NCBI GenBank assembly: GCA_964631605.1
Contig: CAZVYG010000009.1
Location: 1 to 64,000, forward strand
Length of the DNA: 64,000 bases
Direction: 5' to 3'
DNA from: JARKQH01 sp964631605
GTDB lineage: Bacteria > Verrucomicrobiota > Verrucomicrobiia > Limisphaerales > UBA8199
The position numbers and the translations under genes are program-made. Within the stretch, counting starts at the first letter, position 1, and the number at the start of each line of letters is the position of its first letter. The notes under the pieces are model-generated. The model made no database searches and had not been told where the DNA came from. It worked only from the letters and a program-made list of their open reading frames with translations. Below are positions 33,865 to 42,982 of the stretch, one piece after another.

Positions 33865-34521
33865 ATGATTCCGCGAGCCTTCACCCTTCGGCCCGGTCAC
33901 GCCTTTACGCTGATCGAGCTGCTGGTTTCGATCGCGATCCTGGCGATCCTCGCCAGTCTCCTGCTGCCGGCGCTCAGCCGCGCGAAGGAGAAAGCGAGGG
34001 TCGCCAAGGCGCATGTCGAGCTCTACGGAATCGGCGTGGCGCTGCACATGTATGCCGACGACCACGCGGGCCGGGTTCCGCCGGTGCGCGAAAATTGCAA
34101 CACGGATTTGCGCGAGCATTGGTGCCAGCTCCCGCCCGAGCTGGCCCAGGCCCGCTACCTCCCCGGCAGCGACGCCGGCGGACGCGAGGCGAACATGGAA
34201 GACCCGTTCGACCCCGGACACACTTACAAATATGCCGCTCCGGGCCCGCTGCTGCTCAACGGCGAGCCCGCCGGCGATTACGCGCTTTGGCTGCCCACCA
34301 ATTTCCCCAACCTGAAGAGCGATTTCGGCCGGTTCTACTCGAAGCCCGCAGACAGCCCCGTCCGCTGGGCCATTTGGAGCCTCGGCCCGCGGCCCAGGAG
34401 CGCGCGCAGCCAAAGCGCGCACGCGCCCATGAGCGAGCTGACCTGGTACCGGCGCACAGGCGATGACGGCGTCATTGTCCGGTTCGCCAACCGCGACGGC
34501 ATGCAGTTCAAAAGCCCTTGA
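33865..34521 (+). CDS. Prepilin-type N-terminal cleavage/methylation domain protein
   Basis: A 218-residue type II secretion/type IV pilin-like protein. The signature HAFTLIELLVSIAILAILAS (processing before Phe, Glu at +5) is followed by an alpha helix (LPALSRAKEKARVAKAHVEL). Such proteins are cleaved by prepilin peptidase and are very numerous in Limisphaerales, where they probably form pseudopili or periplasmic scaffolds. It lacks the H-X9-DG motif seen in the other pseudopilin at 46866. It is 9 bp after the unknown secreted protein gene. Confidence 0.9.
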   Translation: MIPRAFTLRPGHAFTLIELLVSIAILAILASLLLPALSRAKEKARVAKAHVELYGIGVALHMYADDHAGRVPPVRENCNTDLREHWCQLPPELAQARYLPGSDAGGREANMEDPFDPGHTYKYAAPGPLLLNGEPAGDYALWLPTNFPNLKSDFGRFYSKPADSPVRWAIWSLGPRPRSARSQSAHAPMSELTWYRRTGDDGVIVRFANRDGMQFKSP

Positions 34522-34568
34522 ATCCCGCGCGGGTTGACGCTTTGCCTGAGTTTGGTAGCGTTTCGGGC

Positions 34569-35006
34569 GTGAAAGAGAGCAAGTCCAGCGGTGTCGTCCG
34601 GTTCAGCGTCTCGGTTCCGCGCGACCTGGCGCGGCAGCTCGATCAGATGACCCGCGAGAAAGGCTATGCCAACCGGTCGCAGGCGGTGGCGGATCTCATC
34701 CGGGCCGGCTTGGTGGAGCATCGTCAGAATCTTGGGAACCAGGAGATCGCGGGCACCATTACGCTCGTTTACGACCATCACAAACAGCACGTTCAAGCCA
34801 CTCTGACCGACATTCAGCACGATCACCACGAGGTGATCATCTCCACGCTCCATGTGCATCTCGATCACCACAATTGCCTCGAGGTGCTCGTGGTCCGGGG
34901 ACGCGCCGCGACCATTAAGAAAATCGCGGACGAGCTGATTGCGGCCAAAGGCGTCAAACACGGCAAACTGACCGTCACCTCAAGCGGCAAGGACCTTCCC
35001 TCCTGA
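34569..35006 (+). CDS. nikR: Nickel-responsive transcriptional regulator NikR
   Basis: A 145-residue ribbon-helix-helix/ACT protein. The N-terminal RHH domain is VVRFSVSVPRDLARQLDQMT followed by YANRSQAVADLIRAGLVE. The ACT-like metal domain has GTITLVYDHHKQHV, IQHDHHEVIISTLHVHLDHH and NCLEVLVVRG, containing the His, His-X-His and Cys that bind nickel in known NikR proteins. GTG 34569 is chosen because it gives the normal NikR length; a TTG at 34518 is also in frame. No nickel transporter, hydrogenase or urease gene is in the window, so its targets are elsewhere. It follows the pseudopilin by 47 bp. Confidence 0.93.
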   Translation: MKESKSSGVVRFSVSVPRDLARQLDQMTREKGYANRSQAVADLIRAGLVEHRQNLGNQEIAGTITLVYDHHKQHVQATLTDIQHDHHEVIISTLHVHLDHHNCLEVLVVRGRAATIKKIADELIAAKGVKHGKLTVTSSGKDLPS

Positions 35007-35056
35007 ACCGTAGCCGGCCGCAGCGCCTCCCCGACAAATCGTCGCCCGCCCTCGCG

Positions 35057-35117
35057 GGAGCTTCGCGCACAGGGATTACCTGGTCTGAGGGGACGCAAAG
35101 ATTCAAGGACTGACCCC
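35057..35117. repeat. REP-like element, 61-bp copy
   Basis: Second 61-bp copy, same orientation as 31027-31087 and with six mismatches to it. It fills most of the 96-bp gap between nikR and the CotH/LTD gene. As in the first copy, the last residues (GVSP) and stop of the minus-strand gene, here the CotH/LTD protein, are inside the repeat. Confidence 0.85.
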
Positions 35118-38100
35118 ATTGAGTCGCGGGCGCAGGAAACGCGCTGGCTGGTCGAGGGCTGAAGCCGGCTCGGCGTATTTGCACCGAGCCGAGCCGTCAG
35201 CGCCCAGCACGGTTTCGAGCAGTTCCAGCGGCGGATCGGCTGGGGCCCAGTCCACCAGATCGGGGCTTGCCTCCCAGTAAAGTTGCGCGTCGGCCGCGCC
35301 GGGCGCCACGCGCAAGCTGAGGGTGAGGCGCCGTTGGTCCCCGATCCATTCCAGCGCGGGCGCGGGGGCGGGCAGGAGGGAAGCGCGGCGCGGGTCCAGG
35401 CCGAAGGCGTACTCGATGAAATTGTCCAGGCTGTCGGCGTCGTAATCGGCGGCGGGGCCGGAGAGCAGGTCGTTGGTTGCGGCGGCGGGAGCCCAATAGA
35501 GCTCGCGCCAGCGGGTGTAGGATTGGGGCTGGATGCTGCCCGAGGGCATGCCGCCGGGCATGACCGAGGGGGTCCAGTTGGCTGGATTGGCGTGATCGGG
35601 ATTGGTGGCGGGATCAATGAGAATGAGGGAGGGACCGTCACCATCGGCGGCCGGGGGCCAGGGCGGCCCGTCCGCGTAGGTCAGCTCACGAAGGGTCGCG
35701 CCGCTGGCGTCCACCAGCAGCAGGCGCTCGCCGCTGTTGGCCAGCCGGCCGGCATACAGCCCGGCAATCAAGTCATCGCAGCCATGCCCGTAACGGAGTT
35801 GAAAGGCCGCGAGGTTGGCAACGACGAGCACACTCGCGCCGGGGTTGAGGTAGCGCCGCGCACCCGAGGTGAAGTCGAAGACGATGCCGTCCGTGAACCG
35901 CACGCCGGCCAGGTCCACCGGAACGGGGGCGATGTTCAACAGACGCACGAACTCGAAGTCGTCGGCGTCATCAAAATCCGCGGCTTCCTCGGCGGCGGTG
36001 GCGTCGGGGGGATGATACATGATTTCGGCGATGACGAGGTTGGTGGCGGAAGCTGGAACCGCCGCGGGAGCGAAGGTGGCTTCGGTCAACGGACTCCATT
36101 CACTGGTGAAGTTATTGCGGGCGCGCGCCTTGACGGTGCAGAGTGCTGTCAGCGCCAGCGGGGCGGCATAGAGTTGTGCGGCGGGGTTAAGCGAGCCGCC
36201 GGGCAGACGCGGGTCGGAGCCATCCAGCGTGTAATGGATGGCGGCGGTCTGGCCGGGGGTGGCAACCGAGGAAGTCATGGAAAGGCTGTATCCGGGCGGC
36301 ACCGTCCCGCCAGGCTGGCTGAACACCGGCGGCTCGGTCAGCGGCCAGAAACCCGAATCACGCAGCATTTGCCGTCCCGGCGCGGAACCCAGGAGATAAG
36401 AGCGGCGGCCGTTGGTGGGATCAATCCAGGCATTAAAGGCCGTGACCGAAATCGGCGAGCCCGAGTTATAGGTGACCGCCGCGTCGGCTTCGCGCCGCAG
36501 TTCGTCCAGGCGCTGCATCAGGCGGGGCTTGGCGGGGCCGGCGCCATCGGGGTCGCGGTCGTCGAGCACACCGCCGTTGAACAGGTGGCGGTTCACGCGG
36601 TCGGCAAACAGGAGACGGAATTCGGGGCTGGTGGACAGGCGCCGGAACACGCGGGGCAGATCCAGATTATAGTTTTTGTGAGACGGCGGGACAATGAGGT
36701 CGTTGGTGATGGTGTTGTAGTTCACGGGATGGCCGGAACTGATCGCCTTGAAGGCGCCTTCCGCGTCCCAGACGCCGAAACGGAAACGACTGAGCGGGCC
36801 CGAGGAGCGTTCGCGCGCGAAGACGTAATTATTCCCCGGCCAATCCCACATCGCGCAATAGATGTTGAGGAGGAAGTAATCGGCGGTGTTTTCGAGGTCT
36901 ATCTGGTTGGTGACGGCGAACCAGTTGGCGAGGTTGGTGAGATTAAGATCGAGGGCGGCCAGCAACTGGTTGAACGCGGTATTGTCGCCATCCACCCAGG
37001 AGCGGATGTAGTTGACATCCCATTGCTCGTAGCTGCGGTAGCGGGCTTGGAAGAATTGTTCGCGAAACCGCTCGCACAGGTTGTAGAGCCCCTTGTACAC
37101 GCCGTTGACATACAGGGAGCAGAAAAGGCCTCGGGCGCCCACGTGTCCCATGTCGAGGTAAAGCCGGCGGACCAGTTCGTCGGTAATGAACGGGTTTTTG
37201 ATGTCGTTTTTGCCGGCCCGCAGGCGGAGGTGCTCGAACTCGCGGATATTGTAGTTGGTAAACAACTGGTAATCGAGGATGCCGGAGCCGAAATCACCGC
37301 TGAAATAGACGTTGAAGGAGGGTTTCTCGACGGAGCTGGTGGTGCTCCAGGGGGAGCTGGTGGCCACTGTGGTAAACTTCAAGCGGGGGCGGGAGTAACT
37401 GCTGGAGCTCACGCGCAAGCCGACGTCCCCCCGCCAGGGTTGCTGGTTGGTGGGGTAAATGCCGGGCGGAAAGTAGTATTCGAAGCGCGCTTCGCGCTCG
37501 AAGGGGGTGCCGTTGCCCAGCGCCCAGTCATAGGACTGAGGGCCGGTGGCATGCCAGATCGAGGACAGGTACTGGCCGCCCACAATCGCCAACAAGCCGT
37601 CCGGGGCGTAAAAGTCACGTGCGGGATCCCCCGTGAGGGCAACGACCGGAAGGGTGACAAGGGCCGTGGGTCGGCGCAGAATGTAGGTATGCGTCCGGGT
37701 CTTTGAAGGGAGGTAACCCGGCAGAAAGGCCCGCGCGCGGACCACCATGCCGGTCTTGTCGTTGAGCTGGGCGATGAGGAAAGGCTGGGTGTAGGTCCAG
37801 CCGTTCCATTCCGTCGGCTCCGTGCCGTTGGTGGTATAGCGGATGATGACGTTGGTCAGGGGGTGACGGAGGTAGAGTGGGAACGCCTGGTTCAAATAGA
37901 TGCCACCGGGGAGATTGGTGCCGAGCGCGTTTTGGAACTCAACAGGTTCGACCCGCCCGGTATAGGCGGGGCCGGCATTGGCGGCGCCCGGGGTCGCGGT
38001 GGTCAGGAAGCCAAACACGCCGGGATTGTCCGGGCGCCGGCCATAGGCGGCAAACGAGACCTGCTCCGGGTAGTTGGTTTGAAACCCATCCACAAAATGG

Positions 38101-39215
38101 CCCTGCGGATCGAATAACATCAGCTTCCCGCCTTCGTCATTGAGGCGAAAGTTGGTGTGCAGGAAGGTGGCAGGCCCGGCGGGCGCGTTGGCTTCGTCGC
38201 GGTTATCGCAGAGCACGACCAGGAAACCGCCCGCCGGAATGACGGCGTTGGTGGGAAAGCGCCATTTGGCGGGGTTGTCGGGGTCGTCGGTGAGGCTCCA
38301 CCCGGCCAGGTTCGTGACCACCGGCGCGGGGTTGAACAGCTCGACCCAGTCGGAAAAAGCGGATGGCTGGGAGTAGTCCTCGTTCTCCTCATCGTCGGGC
38401 GGGGTAAAAGCGCGAGTGAGCAGGCCAAAGTCCACGAGTCCGCCCGAGGGTTCGGCGCGCCCGACGAAATATCGCCAGGCGCCGCCGTTGGTGCCGGGCA
38501 GGACGAAATCCGCCGCGGGCGTGTTGGTGTCGGCGGCCAGACGGAGGCCGGCATTGACGCGAAACTCGGGGGTGGGCAGGTGTTTGACAATGCGGGACGG
38601 ATCATTGGTCGTCGAGGGCTGCTCGCCATTATGCGCCTGGAGAGCGAGCAGATTGCGTCCCGGCACCAGCCACGAAGCCGCAGGCCCCAGCGGGAATTCG
38701 ACCAGCGTGGCGGTGGTGCTGACGTTGCAGGCCGGTTCGCTGGCAAAGACAAAGTGGTTTGTGGGACCGCAATTGGCCCGTGCCACCTCCCGCCCGTTGA
38801 GATACGCGACAAACCCGTCGTTATACTGGACGGACAGGATGAGGGGAGCTGAAGCGGCCGCTTGCGCCGCGGAAACCTCGAATTCTTTTCGGAGGTAGAG
38901 TGAAGGGGTGAGGTCCTTCATCTGGGCGGTCAGGTCGGTGGCCAGGCCGGAAAATCCGTAGCCGGCCGGCAACAAGCCGTTGCTCCAATGCGACGCGTTG
39001 AACTCGAGCTCGACCCACCGGTAGCCTGTGCCGACGCGAGCCACGCCCGCGGCATCCCAAGTCAAGCGCCGTTCGTTGGAGGAGGCAACGAATTCATTGA
39101 TCACCACCCCTCCGGCCTTTGCGGGGTTGAAATACAACAGTGCGGCCGCGGCCAGGCAGCAGACGCAGTCAGCCCTGGCCGACCACAGCGCAGCGCACCA
39201 CGATTGGCTTCTCAC
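35103..39215 (-). CDS. Giant secreted lamin-tail-domain / CotH kinase-like protein
   Basis: A 1370-residue exported protein. After a hydrophobic leader it has an N-terminal LTD-like start (GVVINEFVASSNERRLTWD), a beta-sandwich domain (to ~250), a second LTD module (about 290-400; YSQPSAFSDWVELFNPAPVV, AGGFLVVLCDNRDEANAP), a chitobiase-like module (IIRYTTNGTEP), a CotH kinase-type region (about 635-920; FEHLRLRAGKNDIKNPFITD, GLYNLCERFREQFF, FRFGVWDAEGAF), another chitobiase-like module (AAIHYTLDGSDPRLPGG) and a third LTD (NLVIAEIMYHPPDATAAEEA). CotH proteins phosphorylate spore-coat or surface proteins. Its C-terminal GVSP and stop lie in a REP-like repeat. Confidence 0.85.
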   Translation of the reverse strand: MRSQSWCAALWSARADCVCCLAAAALLYFNPAKAGGVVINEFVASSNERRLTWDAAGVARVGTGYRWVELEFNASHWSNGLLPAGYGFSGLATDLTAQMKDLTPSLYLRKEFEVSAAQAAASAPLILSVQYNDGFVAYLNGREVARANCGPTNHFVFASEPACNVSTTATLVEFPLGPAASWLVPGRNLLALQAHNGEQPSTTNDPSRIVKHLPTPEFRVNAGLRLAADTNTPAADFVLPGTNGGAWRYFVGRAEPSGGLVDFGLLTRAFTPPDDEENEDYSQPSAFSDWVELFNPAPVVTNLAGWSLTDDPDNPAKWRFPTNAVIPAGGFLVVLCDNRDEANAPAGPATFLHTNFRLNDEGGKLMLFDPQGHFVDGFQTNYPEQVSFAAYGRRPDNPGVFGFLTTATPGAANAGPAYTGRVEPVEFQNALGTNLPGGIYLNQAFPLYLRHPLTNVIIRYTTNGTEPTEWNGWTYTQPFLIAQLNDKTGMVVRARAFLPGYLPSKTRTHTYILRRPTALVTLPVVALTGDPARDFYAPDGLLAIVGGQYLSSIWHATGPQSYDWALGNGTPFEREARFEYYFPPGIYPTNQQPWRGDVGLRVSSSSYSRPRLKFTTVATSSPWSTTSSVEKPSFNVYFSGDFGSGILDYQLFTNYNIREFEHLRLRAGKNDIKNPFITDELVRRLYLDMGHVGARGLFCSLYVNGVYKGLYNLCERFREQFFQARYRSYEQWDVNYIRSWVDGDNTAFNQLLAALDLNLTNLANWFAVTNQIDLENTADYFLLNIYCAMWDWPGNNYVFARERSSGPLSRFRFGVWDAEGAFKAISSGHPVNYNTITNDLIVPPSHKNYNLDLPRVFRRLSTSPEFRLLFADRVNRHLFNGGVLDDRDPDGAGPAKPRLMQRLDELRREADAAVTYNSGSPISVTAFNAWIDPTNGRRSYLLGSAPGRQMLRDSGFWPLTEPPVFSQPGGTVPPGYSLSMTSSVATPGQTAAIHYTLDGSDPRLPGGSLNPAAQLYAAPLALTALCTVKARARNNFTSEWSPLTEATFAPAAVPASATNLVIAEIMYHPPDATAAEEAADFDDADDFEFVRLLNIAPVPVDLAGVRFTDGIVFDFTSGARRYLNPGASVLVVANLAAFQLRYGHGCDDLIAGLYAGRLANSGERLLLVDASGATLRELTYADGPPWPPAADGDGPSLILIDPATNPDHANPANWTPSVMPGGMPSGSIQPQSYTRWRELYWAPAAATNDLLSGPAADYDADSLDNFIEYAFGLDPRRASLLPAPAPALEWIGDQRRLTLSLRVAPGAADAQLYWEASPDLVDWAPADPPLELLETVLGADGSARCKYAEPASALDQPARFLRPRLNGVSP

Positions 39216-39271
39216 GCAAGGTGGATTCTACGAAAATCGAGAGCGCAAGTCGAGCTTTAAAGGAGTCCAAG

Positions 39272-40219
39272 TCAGGCCTCGAAAACGCGGCGCACGAACT
39301 CGCGGCTGCGCCGATGGTTTTCAACGGCCGAGCGGGTGATTTGGGTGCCCGGCTCGAGGGCCAGCTCGACGGTGAACCGGCGCGGGAGCCGCTGCTGTTT
39401 GGCGTAAGCCGCCACGGCGGCGTAGTCAACATCGCCCGTGTCCAAATCCTCCCACCACACGCCGTCGCGACTTTGGCGCAGGTGCCAGGTCACCACGCGG
39501 TTTCCATATTCGCGCAAGGCGTCCAACGGCTGGATGCCGCCTTTCCAAACCCAGTGGACGTCATAACAGAAGCCGACCAGCTCGGCCCGGGTGTGGCGGA
39601 AATTATAATGAAACTCGCGGGCGTCGTTCGCCATTTCGGGGAGGTGATGGTGGATGCCCAGTCGAATTCCGAGGTCTTTCAACCCAGCTCCCAGTTTCTC
39701 GAGAGCAGCCGCCTGGTGCTTCAACTCCTCCTCTGTCTTGGCGCGGCCAATGGGATCGGGGTTGCAGCTCAGAACTTCGAACCCGGCCTTTTGACAGACT
39801 TTGGCGGCCGCCAGAACGCGGGCGATTGCTTCATCGGATTTTTCCGGCTCATGCAGTCTCGCACCGGTGTAGAGGCTGACGGGACGAAGTCCTTTGGCGC
39901 GAAGCTGGTCGGCAAACCGGGCGTTCTCGCCCGGCTGGTTGAGGTTCATGAAGTTCTCGAGATAGTCGTAACCCGCATCCGCCAGCGCCGCAATCACCTC
40001 GCCGATCTCGAGGGGCTTCTTGTCCCGGGCCGCGTATTGCGTCCAGCCATAAATGTTGGAGCCCACCAACGTTTCCTTCGGCTGGCCGGCTTCGCCCGCA
40101 TTCCCATCGTCCTTGCCCAGGAGCAGGGCCGAGCCCGCCGCGGCCAGCCCGGTCCGGCAGATAAAATCGCGACGACTCAAGGCCGACGCAGACGCGCGCG
40201 CCAAGGGCAAACTGTTCAT
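39272..40219 (-). CDS. TAT-exported sugar phosphate isomerase/epimerase (xylose isomerase-like TIM barrel)
   Basis: A 315-residue protein whose N-terminus (SRRDFICRTGLAAAGSALLL) is a twin-arginine signal. The barrel shows EIGEVIAALADAGYDYLENF, GLRPVSLYTGARL, LGIRLGIHHHLPEMA, VGFCYDVHWVWKGGIQPLDA and FTVELALEPG, the AP_endonuc_2 pattern with His, Asp and Glu metal ligands. It probably isomerises or epimerises a keto-sugar in the periplasm. It is divergent from a TAT-exported Gfo/Idh/MocA oxidoreductase, and the two are a common functional pair in 3-keto-sugar metabolism. ATG 40219 is chosen to fit the TAT signal. Confidence 0.87.
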   Translation of the reverse strand: MNSLPLARASASALSRRDFICRTGLAAAGSALLLGKDDGNAGEAGQPKETLVGSNIYGWTQYAARDKKPLEIGEVIAALADAGYDYLENFMNLNQPGENARFADQLRAKGLRPVSLYTGARLHEPEKSDEAIARVLAAAKVCQKAGFEVLSCNPDPIGRAKTEEELKHQAAALEKLGAGLKDLGIRLGIHHHLPEMANDAREFHYNFRHTRAELVGFCYDVHWVWKGGIQPLDALREYGNRVVTWHLRQSRDGVWWEDLDTGDVDYAAVAAYAKQQRLPRRFTVELALEPGTQITRSAVENHRRSREFVRRVFEA

Positions 40220-40270
40220 GCGGTCATTGAAAATCGGCGTCCGGGCGAAAGCGAGGAAAAAAGGCGGAGC

Positions 40271-40301
40271 GGGAGCGGGCGGGCGGGCGGTGAGGCGGGG
40301 G
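40271..40301 (+). promoter_or_regulatory. G-quadruplex motif in divergent promoter region
   Basis: Four GGG runs with loops of three, one and one bases (40271-40287), followed by a further G run at 40297-40301, lie in the 139-bp region between the isomerase (minus) and oxidoreductase (plus) genes. It meets the canonical G4 pattern. Whether it regulates either gene is not shown. Confidence 0.45.
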
Positions 40302-40358
40302 CGCCACGGTGATGTCGAAAAGCTTGAATTCCCTGCTCGGCCACCGCATGGTGAGCAG

Positions 40359-41792
40359 ATGAGCAAGCGCCTCTTATCGAGGATGTCACGGAGGGAACAC
40401 CTTTTGGCGCCGGGTCAGTGGTCGCGCCGCCACTTCCTGCGGTCCTGCGGTTGGATGGCCCTGGCCGGACCGGGGTTGGTGTCCTGTGCGCGGCTGCAGC
40501 CGCCCCGCCCACGGTTTCCCGCGTACGGGAAATTGAATCACGCCTGCATTGGTGTCGGAGGCATGGGCTGGGTGGACCTGCAGAATTTCCTGCAACATCC
40601 GCAGGTGCAAGTCGTGGCGTTGTGCGACGTGGATGCCAACCATCTGGCGCGCGCGGCGCAGGCCGTTCCGGGAGCGCGGCTGTATGCGGATTGGCGGGAA
40701 TTACTGGCAAAGGAAGGGGACATCATTGATTCGGTGAACGTAACGGTGCCGGACCACATGCACTTTGCCATCGCCTACAATGCGGTGGTCAGGGGCAGGC
40801 ATGTGTATTGCCAAAAGCCTCTATGCCACGACGTGGCCGAGGTGCGCGCGCTGACAAACGCGGCGATCAAACACGGCGTGGTGACGCAATTGGGCACCCA
40901 GGCGGCCTCGAGCGTCCACGAGCGGACGGCCGTGGCCTGGCTGCGCGCAGGCCGGATCGGCAAGGTTACGCGCGTCTATCTCTGTTCGAACCGGCCCGGC
41001 GCCATCGAGAATTACCGGCTGGCGGGACCGCGTCCGGCAAGTGGGGAACCGCCGCCGAAGCATTTGGACTGGAACCTGTGGATTGGCACGGCGCCGATAC
41101 GGCCGTACGTGCCGGAGATTTATCACCCGGTCAAATGGCGCGCCTGGCAAGATTTCGGCACGGGCTGGTCGGGGGACATTGGCTGCCATCTTTTTGATCC
41201 GGTTTGGAAGGGGCTGGGGCTGCAGCCGCCGCGGTCGGTTCTGGCCGAGGTTCAGGCGTCCTGGAAGGACTCACCGGCCCGGCGCGGAGACACCTGGCCG
41301 CAGGGCAATCACATCACCTGGACTTTTCCGGCCAACGACCAGGTGGTTGGCAAAGAGCTGGCCGTGGACTGGTTCGACGGGGAGTTTTATCCGCCCGACC
41401 ACATCCGCAAGCTGTATTCGGCCGACCTGAAGGAATACCCGTCCGAGTCGGCCATGATTATCGGCACGGAAGGGTCGCTGCTGATCCCGCACGGCTATCC
41501 GCCGGTGTTGCTGCCCGAAGAGCGGTTCAAAGGGGTCAAAGCGCCGGGATTGGCGCCGCGGAACCACTATCATCATTTTGTGGATGCCTGCCGCGGCGGC
41601 GAGCCCACCGAGTCGCACTTTGCCCAGGTGGGACCCATGACCGAAGCCATTCTTTTGGGCACCGTCGCCGTCCGCGTGCCCGACCAGCAACTCAAATGGG
41701 ATCACGCGCAAATGCGGGTTCTCAATGCTCCCGAAGCCAATCGTTATCTGCGTCGCAGCTACCGGGAGGGGTGGCACGTGGCCCGATTTTGA
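40359..41792 (+). CDS. TAT-exported Gfo/Idh/MocA-family oxidoreductase
   Basis: A 477-residue protein with a twin-arginine signal (QWSRRHFLRSCGWMALAGPG). The NAD(P)-binding Rossmann domain has HACIGVGGMGWVDLQNFL, VVALCDVDANHLARAA and IDSVNVTVPDHMHF; the EKP-type motif is YCQKPLCHD; the C-terminal domain has DWNLWIGTAP and DIGCHLFDPVWKGLGL with the catalytic His/Asp region. It should oxidise or reduce a sugar hydroxyl, probably together with the divergent isomerase and the DUF1080 proteins. ATG 40359 is chosen; ATG 40383 would also keep the TAT signal. Confidence 0.9.
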   Translation: MSKRLLSRMSRREHLLAPGQWSRRHFLRSCGWMALAGPGLVSCARLQPPRPRFPAYGKLNHACIGVGGMGWVDLQNFLQHPQVQVVALCDVDANHLARAAQAVPGARLYADWRELLAKEGDIIDSVNVTVPDHMHFAIAYNAVVRGRHVYCQKPLCHDVAEVRALTNAAIKHGVVTQLGTQAASSVHERTAVAWLRAGRIGKVTRVYLCSNRPGAIENYRLAGPRPASGEPPPKHLDWNLWIGTAPIRPYVPEIYHPVKWRAWQDFGTGWSGDIGCHLFDPVWKGLGLQPPRSVLAEVQASWKDSPARRGDTWPQGNHITWTFPANDQVVGKELAVDWFDGEFYPPDHIRKLYSADLKEYPSESAMIIGTEGSLLIPHGYPPVLLPEERFKGVKAPGLAPRNHYHHFVDACRGGEPTESHFAQVGPMTEAILLGTVAVRVPDQQLKWDHAQMRVLNAPEANRYLRRSYREGWHVARF

Positions 41793-41804
41793 GGGGCCCG
41801 GCGG

Positions 41805-42836
41805 CTAGAGGCTGTTGAGCTGGTCAATCAATTGGCGCAGCCGGCCGTAATCGCGGCGATTGAACCCGAAGGCGATGCGGGGCAGATCCACGTGGTCGTT
41901 GTCCTCGACCTCCTCCGGCGTGGGCTCGATGCGCTGGATCGGGGGGCCGGTGATGATGTCGGCGTAATCCTCGTTCATGGCGGCAATGGCCGAGTCGCTG
42001 GGCGGATACTTGAGGCGGATCACGAAGAGATCTTTTACGAAGCGGGTGGACTGGAAATTGCGGTAGAAACGGGTGATGAGCCTGACCGCCTCGTCGGTGT
42101 TGTCGGTGATTCGATACAGGTGGAGGTCGTCGGGCGAGATCAACTGGTCGCGGAGGAGGTGTTCGCGCACGTGTTTATCCCACGTTTTCCAATAGGTGCC
42201 GCCCGGGCGGTCAATCAACACCAGCGGCATGAGCTGGCTCTTGCCGGTCTGCATGAGGGTCAACGCCTCGTAGCCCTCGTCCATCGTGCCGAACCCGCCC
42301 GGGAACAGGGCGATGGCATCCGAATGCCGGATAAAAATGAGTTTGCGGGTGAAAAAGTATTTGAAGGTCACCAGCTTCTTGTCTTCGCGGATGATGGGAT
42401 TGGCGGCCTGTTCCCAGGGCAGGCGGATGTTGGCGCCGAAGCTGTTCTCGGGGCCGGCGCCTTCGTGGCCCGCATGCATGATGCCGCCGCCGGCGCCGGT
42501 AATGACCATGAAACCGGCCTGGGCAATCTTGCGCCCGAACTCGACGGCCTGTTGATACTCCAGGCGGGAGGGTTGCGTGCGGGCCGAGCCGAACATGGTC
42601 ACCTTGCGCTTGTGGGCATAGGGCGCAAAGAGTCGGAACGCATACCGCAGCTCGCGCACGGTCGTCTGGATTACCCGCACGTCTCCCCTATCCTGGACGT
42701 CCGTCAGCAGCTTCAGGGCGTTCTCGATAATGTCGGCCACGTTCTCCTCGTTGTAGCCGCCGCCCTTGAACTTGATGAGATCAAGGATTCGCTGCTTCAA
42801 CTCCGGGTCCACAGGCGCTTTTTCGTTCTTAGCCAT
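41805..42836 (-). CDS. LOG-family (lysine decarboxylase-like fold) protein
   Basis: A 343-residue cytosolic protein. The motifs GFMVITGAGGGIMHAGHEGA and ALFPGGFGTMDEGYEALTLM (PGGxGTxxE) define the LOG/TIGR00730 Rossmann family, whose small members release free cytokinin-like bases from nucleoside monophosphates. This one is longer, with N- and C-terminal extensions (FKGGGYNEENVADIIENALK and DYADIITGPPIQRIEPTPEE), as in the YgdH/PpnN-like group. PpnN proteins cleave nucleotides to base and ribose phosphate. It is divergent from parC (146 bp) and convergent with the oxidoreductase gene. Confidence 0.88.
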   Translation of the reverse strand: MAKNEKAPVDPELKQRILDLIKFKGGGYNEENVADIIENALKLLTDVQDRGDVRVIQTTVRELRYAFRLFAPYAHKRKVTMFGSARTQPSRLEYQQAVEFGRKIAQAGFMVITGAGGGIMHAGHEGAGPENSFGANIRLPWEQAANPIIREDKKLVTFKYFFTRKLIFIRHSDAIALFPGGFGTMDEGYEALTLMQTGKSQLMPLVLIDRPGGTYWKTWDKHVREHLLRDQLISPDDLHLYRITDNTDEAVRLITRFYRNFQSTRFVKDLFVIRLKYPPSDSAIAAMNEDYADIITGPPIQRIEPTPEEVEDNDHVDLPRIAFGFNRRDYGRLRQLIDQLNSL

Positions 42837-42982
42837 AGGCGGGAGAACATAACCCCTTGCCGGGCAAAAGCAATGATGCCCGGGCCGGTTAGAAAACCGG
42901 ACGTGCCAGCGAAGGATTCACGCGATGATTTTAGTCGCGGGAACTCGCCTGAGCGGGTAGTCTGGCAACGAGTTTTTTTGCA

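Noticed and set aside
35283..37706. Long plus-strand ORF (807 codons)
   Set aside because: Antisense shadow of the CotH/LTD gene with Gly/Arg/Val-rich composition and no domain.
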